From positions 372,001 through 436,000 of the forward strand of contig NZ_CANNDQ010000001.1 of the NCBI RefSeq assembly GCF_947503375.1: 64,000 bases of DNA. The letters are read 5' to 3'. Origin of the DNA: an uncultured Psychroserpens sp. (GTDB taxonomy: Bacteria; Bacteroidota; Bacteroidia; Flavobacteriales; Flavobacteriaceae). This document shows, piece by piece, positions 17,140 to 25,648 of the stretch. Made by a program: the position numbers and the translations under genes. The number at the start of each line of letters is the position of its first letter. Positions within the stretch are counted from its first letter, which is position 1. Under the pieces are notes generated by a model. That model saw only the letters and a program-made list of their open reading frames with translations, did no database searches and was not told where the DNA came from.

Positions 17140-19578
17140 ATGAAAAAAATTACATTTTTTGCATTCTTATTTGTATCGTTTACTTGCTTTGCGCAGGTAC
17201 TTAACCAACCAGCGAATTGGCCAAACCCAAATTGGACTATAACTGGTTCGTATGATGCAAATCCTAACATTTTTACCGACAACCCAACCAACTCCTCTCA
17301 TTTTTCTTTTGATGACGATGAAGGTGGTGGTGGATCTATAAACAATATTGCTGCCGAATCACCAACTATTGACTTAACAAATGCTTTTAACGCTGGTGAA
17401 ACATGGATAACAGTAGGCGGCTCTTATGTGTTTAACATTTATCAAAACGAAACTTTATTTGTTCAATATTGGGATGCTGATGCTAATAGCTGGCAAAACA
17501 TTGGTTCTGGTCTAACTGAAACGCCTGCAGCTCCTAATGTTAATTTTTGTAACGGTAATCCACAAAATTTAGATAATTTTATTTTGAATATTGTTTCATT
17601 TACTGCAAATCAACTTTCAAATTTTAAATATCGAATTTCATACGATGATAACACATCTTATGGTTGGGGATTTTGTTTTGATTCACCAACAATAAATTCA
17701 CAAGCACCTCCAGCATGTCCAAACATTACAAATTTAAATGTTACAAGCGTAGGTGTTACATCTGCTAACGTATATTGGCAAGCTGGTAGTACAGAAACCA
17801 ATTGGGAAATAGTAGTTCAATCTGCTGGCTCAGGAATACCTTCAAGTTCTGGAACTTCAACCAGTGTTAATAACCCTTACCCAATAAGTGGATTAACTGA
17901 AAGTACGCCTTATGAAGTATACGTAAGAGGGTTTTGTGGTGGAACAGATTATAGCAATTGGATAGGCCCTGTAGGTTTTACTACTTTAACGTCAGCACGT
18001 GTCAATTTTACTCAAGAGAATATGAGTATAGGTGGTTATGACCTTACAATTGTTGATATGAATGGCGATCATCTTGATGATATTGTCTCTGCTACTGCAA
18101 CAAATGTTAATATTCATTATCAATTATCTGGAGGTGGTTTCAGTGAAGTAAATATAGGCACATCAAATGCAGATTATCTTCCTGGTTGGAGTATGGCTGC
18201 TGCAGATTTTGACGGAAATGGACATACAGATCTTTTATATGGAAGTGGTAGTGGTGTAACATTCATGAAAGCAAATAATTCTGGTACTGGTTTTACAGAA
18301 ATATCTGGCTCTGAATATGTGTTCTCGCAACGTTCTAATTTTGCAGACATCAATAATGATGGCCATTTAGATGCTTTTGTTTGTCATGACGTAGCGCCAA
18401 ATGTCTACTATATTAATGATGGCTCAGGTAATTTAACCTTTTATCAATCAGCCGTTACTGCCGGAGCTCCTGTCAATTTAGGAGATTATTCTTCTGGAGG
18501 TAATTATGGGTCTATCTGGATTGACTATGATAACGATAGAGATTTAGATATGTTTATTGCTAAATGTGGTGGAGAGACAGCAAGAAGAAGAAATAATATG
18601 CTCACTAACAATGGTGACGGAACTTATACCGAAAACGCAGCAGCTTTAGGCTTAGATGACCCTATGCAAACATGGTCGTCTTCATGGGGAGATTATGATA
18701 ACGATGGTGATATGGACCTTTTTGTAGGTGCTAGTTCTGGCACACATAAGCTTATGAGAAATAATGGCGACGGAACTTTTACAGATGTCACATCTGGTGC
18801 TGGTGTAAGTGGTGCGCCTAATGGTCACGAGAATGTGAGTCATGATATCGATAATGATGGTTACTTAGACATATTATGTAATGGAACCATTTTGTACGGA
18901 AAAGGAGATTTAACATTCGAAGATGCTGATAACAGTCAACTTAACTACAAAAATGGATCTTTTGGAGACTTAAACAATGATGGCTTTATTGATGCTTACT
19001 ACAATGGTAATATATACTGGAATCTAACAACTAGTAATAATTGGATTAAAATTAATACCGTAGGAACTACTAGTAATGTTGATGGTATTGGTGCCCGTGT
19101 TGAAATTTATACAGACAGCGGTACACAAATAAGAGATGTACGAAGTGGTGAAGGTTTTGAATACATGAGTAGTTTGAATACACATTTTGGAATTGGTAGT
19201 GACACCAATATTTCACATATCATTATATATTGGCCAAATTCTGGTTGTGAAATGTACATGAATCCATCTATAAACCAACCTTTTACTGCTGTAGAAGGTT
19301 CTGGTGTATCTTGTGACATACTAGGCGTTGATGATGAAACCTTAGCTTCAGATATCATTTTATCGCCAAATCCAACCAAAGATGTGATAAACATTACTAC
19401 TAGTTTACAATTACAAAATGTAATCTATAATATTTATGACATTAGCGGAAGACGTGTAATGGCAAACTCTTTGAATAACTCTAATTCAATTGATGTCTCT
19501 CAGCTAAGTGCAGGAAATTATATCCTAAGTATTATATCAGACAATATGATTAAAAATCAAAAATTTATTAAACAATAA
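17140..19578 (+). CDS. Secreted FnIII-FG-GAP-UnbV protein with T9SS type A sorting domain
   Basis: 812 residues: a signal peptide (KKITFFAFLFVSFTCFAQ), an N-terminal beta domain to about 185, a fibronectin type III domain at about 190-285 (PNITNLNVTSVGVTSANVYW, YEVYVRGFCGGTDYSNW), an FG-GAP propeller with the same Ca-binding loops as the upstream gene, an ASPIC/UnbV domain and a T9SS type A domain (ILSPNPTKDVINIT, AGNYILSII). It is about 2.4 kb downstream of its paralogue, and the propeller regions are nearly identical over long stretches. The first domain differs, so the duplicate has acquired or lost an N-terminal FnIII module. Confidence 0.9.
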   Translation: MKKITFFAFLFVSFTCFAQVLNQPANWPNPNWTITGSYDANPNIFTDNPTNSSHFSFDDDEGGGGSINNIAAESPTIDLTNAFNAGETWITVGGSYVFNIYQNETLFVQYWDADANSWQNIGSGLTETPAAPNVNFCNGNPQNLDNFILNIVSFTANQLSNFKYRISYDDNTSYGWGFCFDSPTINSQAPPACPNITNLNVTSVGVTSANVYWQAGSTETNWEIVVQSAGSGIPSSSGTSTSVNNPYPISGLTESTPYEVYVRGFCGGTDYSNWIGPVGFTTLTSARVNFTQENMSIGGYDLTIVDMNGDHLDDIVSATATNVNIHYQLSGGGFSEVNIGTSNADYLPGWSMAAADFDGNGHTDLLYGSGSGVTFMKANNSGTGFTEISGSEYVFSQRSNFADINNDGHLDAFVCHDVAPNVYYINDGSGNLTFYQSAVTAGAPVNLGDYSSGGNYGSIWIDYDNDRDLDMFIAKCGGETARRRNNMLTNNGDGTYTENAAALGLDDPMQTWSSSWGDYDNDGDMDLFVGASSGTHKLMRNNGDGTFTDVTSGAGVSGAPNGHENVSHDIDNDGYLDILCNGTILYGKGDLTFEDADNSQLNYKNGSFGDLNNDGFIDAYYNGNIYWNLTTSNNWIKINTVGTTSNVDGIGARVEIYTDSGTQIRDVRSGEGFEYMSSLNTHFGIGSDTNISHIIIYWPNSGCEMYMNPSINQPFTAVEGSGVSCDILGVDDETLASDIILSPNPTKDVINITTSLQLQNVIYNIYDISGRRVMANSLNNSNSIDVSQLSAGNYILSIISDNMIKNQKFIKQ
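18340..18610 (+). repeat. Duplicated FG-GAP segment, copy 2
   Basis: Partner of 15830-16100. The two differ mostly at third codon positions. The region could recombine and fuse the two genes. Confidence 0.75.
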
Positions 19579-19596
19579 ATTTATTAAATAAACTTT

Positions 19597-19632
19597 AAAA
19601 GCCGCTATTTATATAAATAGCGGCTTTTTTTT
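19597..19632 (+). terminator. Intrinsic terminator after the second FG-GAP gene
   Basis: GCCGCTATTT / AAATAGCGGC, a 10-bp stem with a 4-nt AT loop, then eight T. It lies directly upstream of the ABC ATPase gene. Confidence 0.9.
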
Positions 19633-19636
19633 GTAG

Positions 19637-19644
19637 TATTTTTG
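19637..19644 (+). promoter_or_regulatory. -7 box almost abutting the ABC ATPase start
   Basis: TATTTTTG matches TAnnTTTG and ends only 4 nt before the ATG. Transcription from it would begin inside or at the start codon, giving a leaderless mRNA. Confidence 0.4.
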
Positions 19645-19648
19645 CAAC

Positions 19649-20560
19649 ATGCTTCAAGTTAATAAACTCACTTTTAGTTACAAAAAACAGAATATCTTAA
19701 ATGAGATCAGTTTTAATGTAACCCTGGGAGAGCACCTCTCTATTATTGGAGAAAGTGGTTCTGGAAAAACAACTTTACTCAAACTACTCTATGGTGAATA
19801 TGATTTAAACGAAGGAACTATATTTTGGAAAGATCAACAAATCTTAGGACCAAAATTTAATCTAGTCATTGGTTATGATTTTATGAAATATGTTAGCCAA
19901 GAATTTGACTTAATGCCTTATACTTCAGTGGAAGAGAATATAGGTAAATTCTTATCAAACTTTTATCGAGAAGAAAAACGAAAACGTACTGCTGAACTTT
20001 TAGATATTGTCGAACTTACCCAATATGCAAAAACAAAAGTTAAGGCACTGAGTGGTGGACAGAAACAACGAGTAGCTCTGGCAAGAGCTTTGGCTAAACA
20101 ACCTGAGGTAATATTACTTGATGAGCCTTTTAGTCATATTGATAGCTTTAAAAAACAATCATTACGTAGAAACATTTTCAAGTATCTAAAAGACAAAAAA
20201 ATAACTTGTATTGTAGCAACTCATGATAAAGATGATGTTCTTGGATATAGTGATAAAATACTTTTTCTTAATAACAATCGAATTGAAGCTTATGATACTC
20301 CAGAAAATTTGTATAGCAATCCAAAAACGTCATTGGTAGCAGCTTTTTTTAGTGAGTTTAATAGCATTAATGACGAAATCGTTTATGCACATCAGCTAAA
20401 AATAGTTGAGCATTCAAATTTAAAAGTTTTAGTTCTTGGGTCATATTTCAAAGGAAACTATTACTTAATCGAAGTAATACATGAACATACATTTTTGTTT
20501 TTTGAACACCATGTTGCGCTGGAGCCTAATAGTGAGATCTTTTTGAAAATCAGCAAATAA
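19649..20560 (+). CDS. ABC transporter ATP-binding protein, orphan
   Basis: 303 residues. The complete ATPase core has Walker A GESGSGKTT (34-42), signature LSGGQKQRVAL (134-144), Walker B VILLDEP (154-160) and the switch His in VATHDKDD near 191. The pattern resembles the importer ATPases of the PotA/CysA type. About 70 residues beyond the core (about 232-303) are too short for a full TOBE/MOP domain, and I cannot name them. No permease or binding protein is nearby, so substrate and direction are unknown. The 3' end overlaps the PPTase gene by 11 nt, tail to tail. Confidence 0.88.
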   Translation: MLQVNKLTFSYKKQNILNEISFNVTLGEHLSIIGESGSGKTTLLKLLYGEYDLNEGTIFWKDQQILGPKFNLVIGYDFMKYVSQEFDLMPYTSVEENIGKFLSNFYREEKRKRTAELLDIVELTQYAKTKVKALSGGQKQRVALARALAKQPEVILLDEPFSHIDSFKKQSLRRNIFKYLKDKKITCIVATHDKDDVLGYSDKILFLNNNRIEAYDTPENLYSNPKTSLVAAFFSEFNSINDEIVYAHQLKIVEHSNLKVLVLGSYFKGNYYLIEVIHEHTFLFFEHHVALEPNSEIFLKISK

Positions 20561-21125
20561 CAAATGCTGCGTAGTGGCCACAATGCGTGAAAGAAAAGAC
20601 GTAAGGAAGCTTTTTAGTAAGTTTGAAAAGTTCAGGAACACCTAATTGAGATTTTCTAATACTCAATGTATTTAAATCTAACTCTTTAGTTTTAGAAATT
20701 GATTTCAGAAAAAAATCCCTTAGCAGCATACTTTGTTTAAAATATGAAGATGCATCTACCATAATTATTGATGATTCTATTTTATGTTCAACGTCTTGTC
20801 GTGCGATAGTATAAATGTAATCTTTAGATATAACAGAAAATGTGTGATGAATAGTATTTTCAAAGAGAACTTCACCTTTTGATTTTGAATTTAGCTTACA
20901 TTCAAACTTTTTTGGATTAAAAAAACGCTTATTATTGTATCGAATATGACTCTTATAGGCAGCTTCTTTCATACTCCAAAACAACCAGACCTTTTGATTT
21001 TGGTTTTCAGAATTTAAAATGATTTCTTGTTCTTTTCGAGTAAATATTTTCTCTAAAAAACGCGGGCGTAGCCAATTAGACGTTTGAGTTATATGCTTTA
21101 AATCGACAATATCGTTGCCAATCAT
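20550..21125 (-). CDS. 4'-phosphopantetheinyl transferase
   Basis: 191-residue Sfp/AcpS-superfamily enzyme that moves phosphopantetheine from CoA to the serine of a carrier protein. The N-terminal NDIVDL (4-9) and the core motif FWSMKEAAYK (49-58, W-S-x-K-E-A-x-x-K) carry the Mg-binding and CoA-binding residues. It is the last gene of the PKS operon and overlaps the ACP gene by 4 nt (ATGA), so the dedicated ACP is its most likely substrate. It is longer than a housekeeping AcpS. Confidence 0.92.
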   Translation of the reverse strand: MIGNDIVDLKHITQTSNWLRPRFLEKIFTRKEQEIILNSENQNQKVWLFWSMKEAAYKSHIRYNNKRFFNPKKFECKLNSKSKGEVLFENTIHHTFSVISKDYIYTIARQDVEHKIESSIIMVDASSYFKQSMLLRDFFLKSISKTKELDLNTLSIRKSQLGVPELFKLTKKLPYVFSFTHCGHYAAFVIC

Positions 21126-21376
21126 TTTTTTGAAAGTTTTTCGTTAACAATAGCCATTACTGCTTCAACAGAAATCATTTTCTCCATATCTTCATTTTCA
21201 ATTCTAATGTCGAATTCATCTTCAACATCTAAAATAACATCAACAAGATTTGCTGAATTAATCTTTAGATCGTTAATAAAATCTGTTTTTTCTGAAAGGT
21301 TATTGAAGGCCTCTTCATCTTGAATATAAGGCTGAACAATTGTTTTTAATTTTGAGATAAGTTCGTCTTTGGTCAT
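21122..21376 (-). CDS. Acyl carrier protein (cluster-specific)
   Basis: 84 residues, acidic and helical. The attachment serine is probably S41 in NDLKINSANLVDVI. The usual DSL motif is replaced by NSA, which sets it apart from the housekeeping ACP. The recognition helix after it (VDVILDVEDEFDI) is normal. Expected to carry the growing acyl chain for the KAS, dehydratase and reductase next to it. Start 3 nt after the KAS stop. Confidence 0.92.
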   Translation of the reverse strand: MTKDELISKLKTIVQPYIQDEEAFNNLSEKTDFINDLKINSANLVDVILDVEDEFDIRIENEDMEKMISVEAVMAIVNEKLSKK

Positions 21377-21379
21377 GGC

Positions 21380-22651
21380 TTAATAATATCTCTTAAAGAT
21401 AATACAACCATTCACATCGCCAAAACCAAAACTAGCTTTTGCTACGATATTAATCTCCGTTTTTAATAATTGTTTTACTATACGTTCTTCTGAAATCAAA
21501 TTAGAGATCTCTTGATGAATATCTTCGCAGTTGAGATTGGGAAACAAAAACTGATCTTTCAATTGAAGTACAGTAGCTACACTTTCAATACTTCCAGCTG
21601 CAGCTAAACAATGACCTACCATAGATTTTAAAGAATTAATATAAGGAAAAACCTTACCTTTTCGACCCAAAGCTTTAACCCAATTCTCTATCTCTAAAAC
21701 ATCTTTTGAAGTTGCAGTTAAATGACCATTAATGGCATCTATATCATTTGAACGAATTTCCGAATTTTCAACAGCATTTGTAATGCAGCGAATTACAGCT
21801 TCTGCATTTGGAGCTGTCATGGTTCCGCCTTGTCGTTGTCCGCCAGAATTGAGGTGTCCACCTAAAATTTCAGCATAAATCGTTGCATTCCTTTCATGAG
21901 CACTTTCTAAAGATTCTAAAACTAAAGCGCCTGCGCCTGCGCCTGGAACAAAACCTGATGCACTTGCACTCATTGGTCTAGAGCCTTTTTTAGGCGATTT
22001 GTTATGTTTGTAAGTCATAACACGCATGGCATCAAAACCGCCCCAAATATAAGGGCCACCATCACTACAACTACCAACCAACATTCGTTTTGCTTGACCA
22101 TTCTTGATACGTTCGTATCCCATTAAAATGGCTTCAGTTCCTGTTGTACAAGCTGAAGAGTTAGTCGTTACTTGATTTCCTACTCCAAGTATTCCACCTA
22201 AAAAAGCACTAATACCACTAGCCATTGTTTGCACAACAACAGTACTTCCTAAACGCTTCACTTGTTTATCATCTAACTTGTAGATCGCTTCTCTAAACTT
22301 TTCAACACCTGACGTGCCTGTGCCAAAAACAATTCCGCTATCAAAGTCCAATTTGCTTTTTGCGTCAACAGTTAATCCAGCATCCTTCCATGCATCGATA
22401 CCAGCCATACAACCATATAAAATTCCAGAACTATTGAAACCTCTTAATTGAAGAGGTGATAGGTATTCTAATTTTTTTTCTTCACTAACTTCTGGCACAC
22501 CTCCTATACTACAAGAAAAATTTAAATCGGCTAATGGTTGATGAAAGGTGATCCCAGAATCTCCTTGTTTTATAGCTTTGGAAAAGGCTTCTAATCCAAC
22601 ACCATTTGGTGCAACGACACCTAAGCCTGTGATGACAACTCTATTTTTCAT
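21380..22651 (-). CDS. Beta-ketoacyl-ACP synthase (FabF/KAS II-like)
   Basis: 423-residue condensing enzyme of the thiolase fold. The catalytic triad can be placed as C168 (NSSACTTGTEA), H310 (INGHLTATSKD) and H347 (MVGHCLAAAG). FabF normally has NAHGTGT around the first His, and the change to NGHLTAT is distinctive. It would extend an acyl-ACP with malonyl units in the cytoplasm. It overlaps the dehydratase gene by 4 nt. No second, chain-length-factor-like KAS is present, so this is not a type II aromatic PKS pair. Confidence 0.92.
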   Translation of the reverse strand: MKNRVVITGLGVVAPNGVGLEAFSKAIKQGDSGITFHQPLADLNFSCSIGGVPEVSEEKKLEYLSPLQLRGFNSSGILYGCMAGIDAWKDAGLTVDAKSKLDFDSGIVFGTGTSGVEKFREAIYKLDDKQVKRLGSTVVVQTMASGISAFLGGILGVGNQVTTNSSACTTGTEAILMGYERIKNGQAKRMLVGSCSDGGPYIWGGFDAMRVMTYKHNKSPKKGSRPMSASASGFVPGAGAGALVLESLESAHERNATIYAEILGGHLNSGGQRQGGTMTAPNAEAVIRCITNAVENSEIRSNDIDAINGHLTATSKDVLEIENWVKALGRKGKVFPYINSLKSMVGHCLAAAGSIESVATVLQLKDQFLFPNLNCEDIHQEISNLISEERIVKQLLKTEINIVAKASFGFGDVNGCIIFKRYY

Positions 22652-23085
22652 ACGCTTATCATTCCAGAAATTTCACCTCGGCATACGAGTTCTTTTTTTT
22701 TATTAAAAAGTTTTACTTGGCATTTTAGTTTATTGAATCTAAATACTTCTTTTTCAGAAACTACAATGACTTTCTCATCAGGATATACAGGCAAAAAGAA
22801 ATCCATTTTACATGATGTTAAAGCGATTTGTGGTTGATTGCTTTCAAAAAGTGTTTCCTTTAAGAGATAAATTCCTAAGCATACCAGCCCTATTTGTGCC
22901 ATACACTCAGTTAAAATGACTCCAGGAGTGATTGGTTTATCTTTAAAATGACCTTGATAGAAATATGCATCTTTTTGAAAAGTGTAATTTCCTGTAATAC
23001 CTTCAGAAGACACCTCTGTTAATTCATCAACAAACAGAAAAGGATCTTGATAAGGTAATAAGGCTATGATTTGATCTACTGTCAT
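22648..23085 (-). CDS. 3-hydroxyacyl-ACP dehydratase, FabA/FabZ hotdog fold
   Basis: 145 residues. The active-site block YQGHFKDKPITPGVILTECM has H46 and E60 in the FabZ arrangement (FPGHFPxxPxxPGVxxxE). It is expected to dehydrate 3-hydroxyacyl-ACP to the trans-2-enoyl form. It lies between the reductase and the KAS in the operon. The C-terminus (LVCRGEISG) is typical of the FabZ fold. Confidence 0.9.
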   Translation of the reverse strand: MTVDQIIALLPYQDPFLFVDELTEVSSEGITGNYTFQKDAYFYQGHFKDKPITPGVILTECMAQIGLVCLGIYLLKETLFESNQPQIALTSCKMDFFLPVYPDEKVIVVSEKEVFRFNKLKCQVKLFNKKKELVCRGEISGMISV

Positions 23086-23089
23086 ATAT

Positions 23090-23887
23090 TTAACTCACAT
23101 GTTCACCACCATCAACTGGTATGATTGAACCATTAATCCAACTCGCTTCATCCTTACTTAATAAATAGACAGCATTAGCTACATCTTCAGGTCGTGTCAG
23201 GCGTTTAAATGGATTACGCTTTAAGCTATGGGCTTTAATTTGATCGTTACCAGGAATTAATCGAAATGATGCCGTATCTGTTACTCCTGCTTGAATACAA
23301 TTTGCTCTAATTCCAAAAGGCGCAAATTCTAAAGCAATGTTTCGCGTTATCGCTTCCAATGTTACTTTTGCTGCAGATACAGCAGCATAATTCTTCCAAG
23401 CTTTGATGTTTCCTTCACTAGTAAAACTCAGCACCCTTGAATCTTCAGCAAACAACTTTGCCTCAAAGATGGCCTTAGTCCAATCGTATAAACTAATAGC
23501 CATAGCATTAATGGTTAAATTGAAATCATCATTTTTTAATGTTGGTTTTTCATTATCTAGCATTGGTTTTAAATTCCCTTTAGCAACACTATGAACTAAC
23601 GTTCTAATTTTTCCAATATGTTGAAATAGTACCCTTAATTCTGAAATAATTTGCTCTCTTTTTTCTAGTTTAAAAGCATCTAGATTATAAGACTTAAATT
23701 GAACGCCTTCTGCCTTGATTATGTTAAACTCTGCTGAGATTCTATCTTCTTGTATTCTAGAATTTCGATAAATAATACAAATATTCATTCCGTGTCTCGC
23801 TAATTTTTTTGCTGTTGCGAGACCCAATCCGCTTGAACCACCCAAAATGAGTGCCCAATAGTTTTTGTTTTGAAATTCTCTTACCAT
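23090..23887 (-). CDS. SDR oxidoreductase, probable FabL/FabI-like enoyl-ACP reductase
   Basis: 265-residue short-chain dehydrogenase. The nucleotide motif is GGSSGLGLATA (16-26) and the C-terminus carries INGSIIPVDGG. Most SDRs have Y-x3-K. Here Tyr167 and Lys174 are spaced Y-x6-K within NYAAVSAAKVTLEA, the arrangement of the enoyl-ACP reductases FabI and FabL, and the surrounding pattern is closest to FabL. It probably reduces enoyl-ACP with NADPH. A ketoreductase role is a weaker alternative; none of the other cluster genes supplies that step. Overlaps the PKS gene by 7 nt. Confidence 0.85.
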   Translation of the reverse strand: MVREFQNKNYWALILGGSSGLGLATAKKLARHGMNICIIYRNSRIQEDRISAEFNIIKAEGVQFKSYNLDAFKLEKREQIISELRVLFQHIGKIRTLVHSVAKGNLKPMLDNEKPTLKNDDFNLTINAMAISLYDWTKAIFEAKLFAEDSRVLSFTSEGNIKAWKNYAAVSAAKVTLEAITRNIALEFAPFGIRANCIQAGVTDTASFRLIPGNDQIKAHSLKRNPFKRLTRPEDVANAVYLLSKDEASWINGSIIPVDGGEHVS

Positions 23888-24933
23888 TCTAATAATATGC
23901 GTTGTGCTGAGAAGCCTGGTCCAAAACTCAGCATTAATCCTCGATCTCCTTTTGGTAATTGTTTGTCCATAAATCGCTCTAAAACATATAATACAGTAGC
24001 ACTACTCATGTTACCATATAATTTGAGTACCGCTTTGGTATCGTCTATATTTTTACCTAATGAGCCAAATAAATCTTCAACTGTTTGTACAATTTTTTTT
24101 CCTCCAGGATGAAAAATCAAATGATCAATATCTTTAATTGTTATTTGGTTTTGCTTTAAAAATGGGTGTACGATTTTAGGAAAATGTTCTGAAATAGTTT
24201 CGGGTACAGCTTTGTCTAAAATCATTTGTAATCCAGTATTCACTAATTTAAAACCCATCATGGTTTCGGCATCGTAAAAATGATACATGGCTTCGTCAAT
24301 GATTTTTGGTCCTTGTTCATTTTCATAAGATGATAAAATAACACTCGAAGCACCATCACCAAAAATAGCTGCACTTACGATATTGACCATTGAAAAATCA
24401 TCTAACTGAAATGTAGCTGTAGGTGATTCAACGGCAATAACAGCAGCTCGTTTATTTGGATTTGATCTTAAAAAATTTTTGGCATAGATAATCCCAGAAA
24501 CACCAGCAGCACAACCCATTTCGGTTACAGGAAGTCGTACAATATCTTGTTTCATTTTTAAATTATTGATCAAATAAGCATCTATAGAAGGAATCATTAT
24601 TCCTGTGCAGCTTACTGTGATGATATAGTCAATGTCATTTGGTTTTAAATCTGCTTTTTCTAAAGCCTTAATCAAAGAGTATTCAGCTAGTTTTATGGCT
24701 TCTTTTGAATAAATAGTGTTTTTTTCTTCAAATGATGTTTTTGTAAACACATCTTCTGCATCCATTATAGAATAACGTCTGTCTACGCCTGCATTCTCAA
24801 AAAGCTTGATTACTTTTCGTCGAAAACGCTCGTCTTGTCCAGATAACCAGATATTCAAATACGGAATAATATCTTTGGTGTTTCTAGTATATTTTGGCAG
24901 CTGCTTGGCTACTGAAGTTATTTTTACGCTCAT
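23881..24933 (-). CDS. Type III polyketide synthase (chalcone/stilbene synthase family)
   Basis: 350 residues, a homodimeric ketosynthase that uses CoA or ACP-bound starters and malonyl-CoA. The catalytic triad is visible: C141 in TEMGCAAGV, H275 in IFHPGGKK, N308 in YGNMSSATV. The end GLMLSFGPGFSAQRILLEW matches the GFGPG signature. Likely reaction: a fatty acyl starter is extended by about three malonyl units and cyclised to an alkylresorcinol, resorcylic acid or pyrone. Neighbouring methyltransferase and flavoprotein genes match the SrsA-SrsB-SrsC set of Streptomyces griseus. Product not established. Confidence 0.93.
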   Translation of the reverse strand: MSVKITSVAKQLPKYTRNTKDIIPYLNIWLSGQDERFRRKVIKLFENAGVDRRYSIMDAEDVFTKTSFEEKNTIYSKEAIKLAEYSLIKALEKADLKPNDIDYIITVSCTGIMIPSIDAYLINNLKMKQDIVRLPVTEMGCAAGVSGIIYAKNFLRSNPNKRAAVIAVESPTATFQLDDFSMVNIVSAAIFGDGASSVILSSYENEQGPKIIDEAMYHFYDAETMMGFKLVNTGLQMILDKAVPETISEHFPKIVHPFLKQNQITIKDIDHLIFHPGGKKIVQTVEDLFGSLGKNIDDTKAVLKLYGNMSSATVLYVLERFMDKQLPKGDRGLMLSFGPGFSAQRILLEW

Positions 24934-24934
24934 A

Positions 24935-25648
24935 TTACTTATACTTCAAAATCCATTGGTAACGAAATGCCCATTTCCATTGTATGTTATAGTTTGCGTT
25001 TAATTGTTTTGACAATTTTACTAACTCTTGTCGCTTAAACCCTCTAAGAACAGAGGTTAATCCATCTTCAATAATGGTTTTGTTTTTAATACTTATACAT
25101 AATAGCCTAAATAAATAATAAGCCAATTTATGTCGGTGTAAATCATTCACTACGACTCCAAGTTTTGCTTTTCTCAATACTGGCTTTAAAAATGAAATTA
25201 GTTCATTTTCTTTAAAATGATGCATGAACAATGTACTTAATACAATATCAAACTCTAATTTATTGAAGTCATTTGAAAAAATATCTATGGCTAAGAATTG
25301 TATATTATCATAGGTCTGAGATAATGATTCAGCATAGTTGATCGTGTGTTTATTAGCGTCAATACCTATAAGATTAAAGCTATACTTATTTTGCCTTCCA
25401 AAATTGGATATGACTCTAAGGATATCTCCGCCACCACAACCTAAATCTATGATGGTTATTGGTTTGTTTTTTGAATGACCTTTGAGAATTTTTTTGAGTC
25501 CATCAATAGTTACCTTATTTCCCCCTAACCATTGATTTATTTTAGCCAATTTATTGAGCGCATCATGTAGCATTGGACCATTGTAATCCATGTCGTCCAT
25601 AATTTCTTCTTGATTGCTTCTATATTTTGTATTGACTAGAATACTCAT
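24935..25648 (-). CDS. SAM-dependent methyltransferase
   Basis: 237 residues. The class I SAM fold shows motif I IIDLGCGGGDI (66-76), an acidic loop LIGIDANK and a motif IV-like VLSTLFMHHF near 155-164. The N-terminal lead NQEEIMDDMDYNGPML is the opening I associate with methyltransferases next to type III PKS genes. By analogy with SrsB it may C- or O-methylate the ring of the PKS product. Overlaps the flavoprotein gene by 4 nt and ends 1 nt before the PKS start. The exact acceptor is unknown. Confidence 0.88.
   Translation of the reverse strand: MSILVNTKYRSNQEEIMDDMDYNGPMLHDALNKLAKINQWLGGNKVTIDGLKKILKGHSKNKPITIIDLGCGGGDILRVISNFGRQNKYSFNLIGIDANKHTINYAESLSQTYDNIQFLAIDIFSNDFNKLEFDIVLSTLFMHHFKENELISFLKPVLRKAKLGVVVNDLHRHKLAYYLFRLLCISIKNKTIIEDGLTSVLRGFKRQELVKLSKQLNANYNIQWKWAFRYQWILKYK

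Noticed and set aside
15018..19578. DNA repeats of the FG-GAP genes as a CRISPR or transposon signature.
   Set aside because: They are in frame, vary mostly at third positions, and encode protein domains.
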